A DNA stretch of 40,064 nt from a virus, in the IMG/VR virus record IMGVR_UViG_3300047461_000329, positions 1-40,064 of that record; one strand, given 5' to 3'. The notes beneath the pieces were generated by a model. It was not told the DNA's origin. It saw only the letters and a program-made list of their open reading frames with translations, and searched no databases. The first letter of the stretch is position 1. Each line of letters opens with the position of its first letter. The position numbers and the translations under genes were made by a program. This document shows, piece after piece, positions 33,670 to 40,064 of the stretch.

Positions 33670-36600
33670 TTATGTTGCTGCAATTGCTCTAAAGTTCCTT
33701 ATCATTGGTACGTTTGATGAATCTTTACCGACTAACACTATCTTCATAGCAAATACAGTAAATGATTTCGGTGGAGTAATGATCCACTCAACGTTATCAA
33801 ACCCTGTTTCTACTGCTATGTTATTCGTAGGGCTAGCATAAGTCCATGGTAATAAATCAAAGCCAGCATTTGGATCTGCAGATGTTTTAAAATATAAAAA
33901 TACATTTGAATCAAAGGGTCTTAACACATTTGCAAGTACTCTTAATTCCGTTGCATTATTTTCTAAACGGACTTGTTTAGTAATGTAATTATTTATATCA
34001 TCCACACCAAACGGTGCGGTATTAGGAACATAGAATCTACCACTACCTGCAACATTATTATAATAGCTATTTTGAGTACTTGAACCACTTGTAGCAATTT
34101 GTGTACTTGCATTTACATTACCTGTTGTTGCATAGTATTCATTTTGTGTAGTTCCATCAGGCCCATATTGGTTGTATGTAGAAGGATCACTAATTCTATT
34201 TTGAGTTGCATATAATGAGAATCGTCTTCCATCAATAACTGGAGAGAGGAAGTTTGAGTTATTGGTAAATGTAATCGACATACCAAATGATTTCTTATCA
34301 AATGTAGAATTAATAATAGATGCTGCATGATCTTCATTCTTTTCTGATGCAACCAAGCATGGAAATTCCATTGGAGTATTTTTATTTAATGAAATAACTG
34401 CACTAGTAATATCTTCATAATCCATTGTTTGACCACTACGACTAACGCTATTTCCATCCATTGATCTACCTGCAGTTGTTGCAAATGTCGAGGTTAGATT
34501 AGTTCCAGCTGGCTGGAAGTTTTCATTATAAACATATAAGTTATTAAATTGTGCATTACTAGTTGCAAATACAGCATTACCACCACCTCTAATATTTAAA
34601 GTAGTTGCCTGACCCGTAACAGTTACACAATATGAATCATGCTCAATATCATGTATTTGATGACCAGCTGCAGCATTTAAGTTTGCTGCTGTAAGACCGT
34701 TTTCGCTAACACAACCAGTAAATACAACTTTACTGTTCTTAGCTGTATTTGCAGTTCCTACTTGGTTACCAGTATACATACCATGATTCTTATGATGTAC
34801 TCTAATTACAGTAGTACTACCACTAGGCTTAGAAATATATGTAAATGGATTACTCATTAATCTATCAGATTCTAGTTTATCATTTACAAAGTTAGCTGTA
34901 TAATTTGCAGCATTAGTTGCACTATTAACATCGAAATTTGCACGATATAAATTAAATTTTAAATCTCTTAATTGATGTGGAGTCCATGTTGAAGCATTTT
35001 GTGATGTAAAGAATACACCATTATATGGTTGCTTAACAATCATTGCCGGTTCACTTGCGCTTCCTGTAATATCTAATCGACCAGTTTCAGAGAAGTATAC
35101 CTTCCAAAGCTCAGATGATGCAATCAATACAACCGCATATTCAGTTGCTTCTGTCAAATAAACTGGATGTTCGAATGTAATAGGACATGCTACCGTTGCA
35201 TCAGTTGTGATATCAGATTCATAACATGTATTTTCTGCACGAGCTTTACCGTTAGTGTTACCAGTAGTGGTAGCAGTTGCAACGAATGAATCACCTTCAA
35301 CAGGAGTTGAGCCATGCTTATCACCATTAGGTCCAGTTGAATTTGCAACCCAACCAGCATTTGCCCATTGTCCTGCAGTACCTAAAGTATGAATAGTATA
35401 TGTATCGCCAATAACTAATCCATTACTTGGATGTCCACCTGTATTTGAATTATAATAAACAGTTACGTCAGAACCAGGAACAGCTTTTTGAGTTGGTATA
35501 CCGTTTTCAACTAATCGTAAACCTACACGTAATGGAATACTTTGTTTCTCATTAGTACCACCAGTTTTATCCGCACCAGCTACAAATAAATCAAGCTTAG
35601 TTGTATACATACCGCCTGGTTGATCACAAATAAATGTTTGTGCTAATGGATCGATATATTTAACTCTTTGAGTTATCTTGGTGACAGCAGCTTCCTTGAT
35701 AGTTCTTGATTCAGACAAATGAGTAGTTTCAATTCTAGGAATTCTTGTAGAATGAATTGTTTCTTCTAAATGTTGTACCGAACCTGCAGCATAATATGTT
35801 GCTTCTGCATAAGAAAGTTCATTCTCTGTATTATTAGTAGAGTCATCAGAAATTCTAAACTCTCTTGAACCAGTTTTAAATCGTAATCCACCTACATTAT
35901 TAGGTATCTGGAACTTACCAAATAATTTACCACCAGCATCTGTTATTAACGTACTATTACCATCTAATGAGCTTTTATTATAAAGAGATGCACTTTCAAT
36001 AGCTTCCTGTTTTGTCCATTCTATAAAGCCATCAGCACCATAATCAGGAGAAACTGATTTACAATAGGAGCTCACATCAATTCCATCGAAGAAAGGATAG
36101 AATTTAGTGTTAGGCTTTAAGTGTTCAGCTCTAAAGTATATAGTACGTGGTCTAATAAATGGAACAATTTGTGTTTCAACAACTTTAGTTCCTTGTGATT
36201 CGAGTTGAGTATCGATTACAATATCGTTTCTAAAACCATCTCTTATTTGATCATGGAAAGTAACTTCACTACTAGTTGTTTCTTCAACAAGCAATCTCAT
36301 ACCTTTATTATCATCAAGCCCCGTGTCCCACCACTCACCGTTTGGATCATTAATTAATGCATTAACATCGATATGCTGACTATCATAAGATATATAGCCT
36401 CTATTCTGATAAATATTCCAATCATCCTGCAATGTACCAGTAGCAGTTGCCATTGCTCTAGCCTTTCCATTATGATCTGTATTTGCAGTCTCTAGCTGAG
36501 TTGTTGACAAGCTTATAAATGTTGATTCAACACCAGTATGAGTAGTTTCCCAATGATTCCAATGCATACCAATAACATTATCTTCTTCCAATTGAGCTAA

Positions 36601-39600
36601 TAAAGAATTATAAACACCAACCTGATCAATAACTACATCAGGGCGATGAACTGTATCAACCCATTCATCACTATCGGGCGATAGCCACATTACACCACCC
36701 CATGTAAAGATATTATATGGATTAACTTTAATACTATCAGCCGCATACGGTTGTTCAATAAATGCGGTATTTGTATATGGTAACGTGTATATTGAGTTCT
36801 TTTCTACAATCTTTGAACTCTTTGCATCAGTACCGGTAGTTACCTTATCATTTGCAAATCTACGGATAGGAATGTTTTTAGTATTTGTATGAGGTCTAAG
36901 TATACCAGCATATCGATCAACAGAATTTAAATAGTCTGGGTGGTTAACGTTACCTTTGTTATGACCTTTAAATGAATCAACAAAAATACCATTTTTAAAC
37001 ATAGGATTACCGACAGAATCAACCATGTGATGATTCGTCGCAGCAGATTCCAAGAAGTTTAAAGAAGTATAATATTCTAACTTTTTAACCCGATCGTCAA
37101 TTGAAGCAATATCCTTCATTTGATATCGTTTATAATTATGAGTTATAACCTTAAAGTCTTTCATTGGCAAAGGTCTATACATATAACCTTTCAAATGAAC
37201 AGTGAAAAGAGTCATAGCATTTACTTTATCTTCTGGAATAGAAGGATTTAAAGCTGGCTTTCCTTGTATAACTTCGAAATCACCTTCTTTATTTACTATA
37301 ACTTTATCTGTTCTAGGTAAATAAAATTCTAGATCAGTTACAACCTTTCGTCCTTCAGCTGGTGCTTTACCAGAAATAGGCCCTGTTCCAGTTGAAAATT
37401 CTTTACCTAAGGTTGCGCCAGTAGCAGCTTTAATAGGTCTATAATCAATAGAATCTCTTAAAGAAATACCTTTATATTGTCTATTATAATTTGTTTTTTC
37501 GTCACCAGCACCCGATCCAGTAAATGAATCAACTGTGAAGAAGTCACCAGTACCATGTGAATAATATTTAAATTTAACTTTTAGATTTGTAATTGCCTGC
37601 ATTGATCCTTTTGGAATCAATCTAGATTCGTCGTAGTATGACTCTCTTTGACCATCATCAAAATCAAATTGACCAATCAAATTATTAAAGAAAGTAACAC
37701 CTGTACTATTAGCAACAGAAGGTAATGCTCTATCAAGTGTTATAACTGCTCCACTTACTGATTGAACTGTTCCATAACTAACTGGTTCTTCGTTACCAGT
37801 ATCAGAAGAAGTTTTTACAATTTGCATACCAGGAGTAATACTAGCATTCGCACTGCTTAAAGTAAGAGTAGTAGATCCTATGGTATTGCCGCTACTTGTA
37901 GTTGTTCCAGTTATATCTAAAGCAGCATCATAAGCATAATACACTTTTACAACATCTGCTTTATTTAATAATACTGGCTTATGACCATCAAATGCATATC
38001 CATCAAATGGTGCAGTACCAGTTTGCGAATAAGCTCTTGTTCTCGTTCTTAATGTGCTGGTGCTCGAATGTGAATTTTCGACTGTAACAATAATGTAAGC
38101 ATCAGTATCATTTTCACCACTATTTAATCCGCTTACTGTTACAGTTTGTCCAGAAACTGATATATTAGTATGAAGTGTTGCACCAGTAGCAGTATCTTGT
38201 GTTAAAAATCCAACAGTATCTACTAATGACTCGCCGGTAGGTAAAGTAAACGTGGTACTTGTAGCACTATTACTTGCTTTAGCTAAAGTAACTTTCTTTT
38301 TATACCTAGCTCGTGGAACTTCAGCTGTTGGAGATATATGAGAACCCATGTGCCTAATTGAATTGTAGGGCATTCTAAATATTTGAGTAGAAGCACCACC
38401 AGAAGCTCGAGCATTACTATATAGTTTACCTACATTATCTCCAGAAGCAGTTGCTAGAAATGCTGTTCCAGTAGCTTCATGAGGCTGATCAAATCGTGCA
38501 ACTTCAGTCAATGAACCTGCCGTAATATTAACATCGAATACATGTAATCTTGCTTTTGAATTATCAGTACTTGCAGGATGTTTTTCTAAAGATCTAAAAC
38601 GACATGTACCTAATCCAAGTACAGCACCATCTAGATGAACTGTACCGTTTCCAGTTTCACTAGCAGGAATAGTCAAATCATAATTAGCACCAAAACCAGT
38701 ACCACCATTTAATATTTCAATCTTTACTGAACCATCTCCTTTGATAATCATTTCAAATTCTAAACCACTACTACTTCCTGGATTACTTTGAGTAAAACTT
38801 ACTGTACTTGTAGTTCCATCAGCAGCCGTTTTTGTAAAATTGTTTGAAGATGCATTAGTACTCAGCTGTGTATATTTTGTCGTTTGTTTTGTTCTACTAC
38901 CAGCACTACCACCAATTACTACATCATTAAAGTGAGCAATTGCTGTACTGTTATTACTCGCATTCTGTAATGTAGCAACAGTGTAATTATTAATGTCTGG
39001 TAAACCTGTAACCGAACTTGTATCAATTAGGAAATAATTGCCGTAAGTTATTTCTCTTTCGACATCAGATACCTGTAAAGTTTCTGTACGAGGTTTTTCG
39101 ATTGTAATATATTTAGTTTTTAAATTTTGAACTCTAAATCCATCGACATACATTGTGTTTGGTTGAATACCAAATGCAAGTCGATCGTTACCAAATGTTC
39201 TTGCTCCAGCAGTATCACTAACAGTGGCTTCATCAGAAATAATAGTAGTAGCTGTTTTAAAACCGTTATTACCACCTTCGTTATTTAAATATTCACGTAC
39301 TTCATATTGAAACGGCTTAACACTATAATTACCAGATTCTTCAAATGTTCTTTTAGCAAGTTTTGCAGTAAGTTCGGTTGTATTTTTAGGATCACCTGCT
39401 GCTTTGTCAGAAGCAACAATTCCATTTTCAACTGTCATTAATAGTGTGTAACTTGTAAATTCTGAATTAGGAGTTGTATCTTTCGATGTTTTAATTAATT
39501 TAGTATCAATCTTATATCGATCAGCACCAGGGGCAGATAAATTTGTAGTACCTGCAGCGTTATCATTTAGTGTAGAATCAGTAATAGAACTAACAACACT

Positions 39601-40064
39601 TTCAGTTACTTGTAATCCAATAAAATATGAAGGAGTATTTGTGTACTTATCTAAGATAATCGATTGATCTTTTACATGAACAAATGTGCCTTTAATAAAA
39701 TAAGCACCTTCTTCAATATTAACAGCAGAACCAGTACCTACAGACTCTGCTGCAGTTAATTCTGAATCACTATTAGCGTCATCTACAAATGTTGCACCAA
39801 TAAATTCTGCAGCTGTTGCAGTTGATGCAGAGCCGCCATTAAGAGTATCACCGTTACCAAATCCACCAACACGAGTTTTCTTAGATATAATTTCACTACC
39901 AGATGAATTTAAAAGCTTAATTACCTCACCGGCTAAAAATGTTTTATTAGTACCTGTAGATCCATCACCACTAGTATATTGGACATATAACGTAATTGCA
40001 TCACCTGAATTACTTTCTAAGATACCAGTTTTTGTAGGATCATTTGCATCAGTACCTGCAGAAT
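33670..40064 (-). CDS. Giant DUF4815-type virion structural protein, N-terminus beyond window
   Basis: At least 2130 residues are in the window; the frame is open to the edge, so the true start lies outside. The ATG at 39438 is internal: upstream residues continue the conserved DUF4815 pattern, including NIEEGAYFIKGTFVHVKDQ, LDKYTNTPSYFIGL and APGADRYKI. After the ATG come NTMYVDGFRVQNLKTKYITI and further DUF4815-type segments. A domain with YTSLNFLESAA lies mid-protein, then DPLAQTFICDQPGGMYTTKLDLF with a GLRLVENGIPT strand. A GDTYTIHTLGTAG-type module is inserted in that last domain. The C-terminal 250 residues end in a beta domain (IAVETGFDNVEWIITPP). Such proteins are baseplate or tail-associated in marine T4-like phages; the precise role is unknown. 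Confidence 0.88.
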   Translation of the reverse strand, partial: SAGTDANDPTKTGILESNSGDAITLYVQYTSGDGSTGTNKTFLAGEVIKLLNSSGSEIISKKTRVGGFGNGDTLNGGSASTATAAEFIGATFVDDANSDSELTAAESVGTGSAVNIEEGAYFIKGTFVHVKDQSIILDKYTNTPSYFIGLQVTESVVSSITDSTLNDNAAGTTNLSAPGADRYKIDTKLIKTSKDTTPNSEFTSYTLLMTVENGIVASDKAAGDPKNTTELTAKLAKRTFEESGNYSVKPFQYEVREYLNNEGGNNGFKTATTIISDEATVSDTAGARTFGNDRLAFGIQPNTMYVDGFRVQNLKTKYITIEKPRTETLQVSDVEREITYGNYFLIDTSSVTGLPDINNYTVATLQNASNNSTAIAHFNDVVIGGSAGSRTKQTTKYTQLSTNASSNNFTKTAADGTTSTVSFTQSNPGSSSGLEFEMIIKGDGSVKIEILNGGTGFGANYDLTIPASETGNGTVHLDGAVLGLGTCRFRSLEKHPASTDNSKARLHVFDVNITAGSLTEVARFDQPHEATGTAFLATASGDNVGKLYSNARASGGASTQIFRMPYNSIRHMGSHISPTAEVPRARYKKKVTLAKASNSATSTTFTLPTGESLVDTVGFLTQDTATGATLHTNISVSGQTVTVSGLNSGENDTDAYIIVTVENSHSSTSTLRTRTRAYSQTGTAPFDGYAFDGHKPVLLNKADVVKVYYAYDAALDITGTTTSSGNTIGSTTLTLSSANASITPGMQIVKTSSDTGNEEPVSYGTVQSVSGAVITLDRALPSVANSTGVTFFNNLIGQFDFDDGQRESYYDESRLIPKGSMQAITNLKVKFKYYSHGTGDFFTVDSFTGSGAGDEKTNYNRQYKGISLRDSIDYRPIKAATGATLGKEFSTGTGPISGKAPAEGRKVVTDLEFYLPRTDKVIVNKEGDFEVIQGKPALNPSIPEDKVNAMTLFTVHLKGYMYRPLPMKDFKVITHNYKRYQMKDIASIDDRVKKLEYYTSLNFLESAATNHHMVDSVGNPMFKNGIFVDSFKGHNKGNVNHPDYLNSVDRYAGILRPHTNTKNIPIRRFANDKVTTGTDAKSSKIVEKNSIYTLPYTNTAFIEQPYAADSIKVNPYNIFTWGGVMWLSPDSDEWVDTVHRPDVVIDQVGVYNSLLAQLEEDNVIGMHWNHWETTHTGVESTFISLSTTQLETANTDHNGKARAMATATGTLQDDWNIYQNRGYISYDSQHIDVNALINDPNGEWWDTGLDDNKGMRLLVEETTSSEVTFHDQIRDGFRNDIVIDTQLESQGTKVVETQIVPFIRPRTIYFRAEHLKPNTKFYPFFDGIDVSSYCKSVSPDYGADGFIEWTKQEAIESASLYNKSSLDGNSTLITDAGGKLFGKFQIPNNVGGLRFKTGSREFRISDDSTNNTENELSYAEATYYAAGSVQHLEETIHSTRIPRIETTHLSESRTIKEAAVTKITQRVKYIDPLAQTFICDQPGGMYTTKLDLFVAGADKTGGTNEKQSIPLRVGLRLVENGIPTQKAVPGSDVTVYYNSNTGGHPSNGLVIGDTYTIHTLGTAGQWANAGWVANSTGPNGDKHGSTPVEGDSFVATATTTGNTNGKARAENTCYESDITTDATVACPITFEHPVYLTEATEYAVVLIASSELWKVYFSETGRLDITGSASEPAMIVKQPYNGVFFTSQNASTWTPHQLRDLKFNLYRANFDVNSATNAANYTANFVNDKLESDRLMSNPFTYISKPSGSTTVIRVHHKNHGMYTGNQVGTANTAKNSKVVFTGCVSENGLTAANLNAAAGHQIHDIEHDSYCVTVTGQATTLNIRGGGNAVFATSNAQFNNLYVYNENFQPAGTNLTSTFATTAGRSMDGNSVSRSGQTMDYEDITSAVISLNKNTPMEFPCLVASEKNEDHAASIINSTFDKKSFGMSITFTNNSNFLSPVIDGRRFSLYATQNRISDPSTYNQYGPDGTTQNEYYATTGNVNASTQIATSGSSTQNSYYNNVAGSGRFYVPNTAPFGVDDINNYITKQVRLENNATELRVLANVLRPFDSNVFLYFKTSADPNAGFDLLPWTYASPTNNIAVETGFDNVEWIITPPKSFTVFAMKIVLVGKDSSNVPMIRNFRAIAAT

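Noticed and set aside
33990-33997. TATAAATA on the minus strand inside the DUF4815 gene
   Set aside because: No gene start within 300 bases; likely chance.

Overview
This window is a piece of a large T4-superfamily myovirus genome. It carries the morphogenesis block plus the start of the recombination and late-transcription block. Every convincing gene is on the minus strand, so biological order runs from high to low coordinates. The DNA is AT-rich. Three things point to the marine, exo-T4 branch (phages of marine cyanobacteria, SAR11 and similar hosts) rather than to coliphage T4: the order 13-14-15-16-17-18-19-20-67-21-22-23-(gp19-like)-uvsY-uvsW-55-47, a DUF4815-type giant structural protein, and very long repeat-rich fibre proteins. 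No photosynthesis or other host-diagnostic gene is present, so the host is unresolved.

Layout in transcription order. (1) 40064-33670: a giant DUF4815-type virion protein, cut by the window edge. (2) 33668-16675: accessory tail/fibre region with a small coiled-coil protein, a 3405-residue fibre-like protein, three overlapping small accessory genes (unknown, 2OG-oxygenase-like, ParB-like), a small baseplate-like beta protein, a 1533-residue fibre with 111-bp tandem repeats, and a 71-residue protein. (3) 16622-12127: neck proteins gp13 and gp14, tail sheath stabiliser gp15, and terminase gp16/gp17. (4) 12050-9789: tail sheath gp18 and tube gp19. (5) 9726-4464: head genes: portal gp20, core gp67, a gp68-position protein, protease gp21, scaffold gp22 and major capsid gp23, closed by a strong intrinsic terminator. 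(6) 4371-3904: a second gp19-like protein. (7) 3865-1: uvsY, uvsW, an unknown, sigma factor gp55, another unknown, and gp47 (cut by the window edge).

Regulation is readable. T4-type late promoters (TATAAATA on the minus strand) stand before gene 13, gene 18 (two copies), gene 20, gene 67, the second gp19-like gene and the small baseplate-like gene, and possibly inside the 71-residue gene before the 3405-residue gene. gp23 has a one-mismatch version at the usual distance. gp55, whose own gene lies in this window, is the sigma factor expected to read them. By contrast gp55 is preceded by a sigma70-type promoter, which is mirrored by an almost identical promoter firing on the plus strand. That plus-strand promoter is the only transcription signal I see on that strand. 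Many start and stop codons overlap (ATGA or TAATG), implying translational coupling. No stretch over 300 bases lacks a gene; the longest gap is 1393-1536. I found no tRNA, CRISPR array, insertion sequence, homing endonuclease or integrase.
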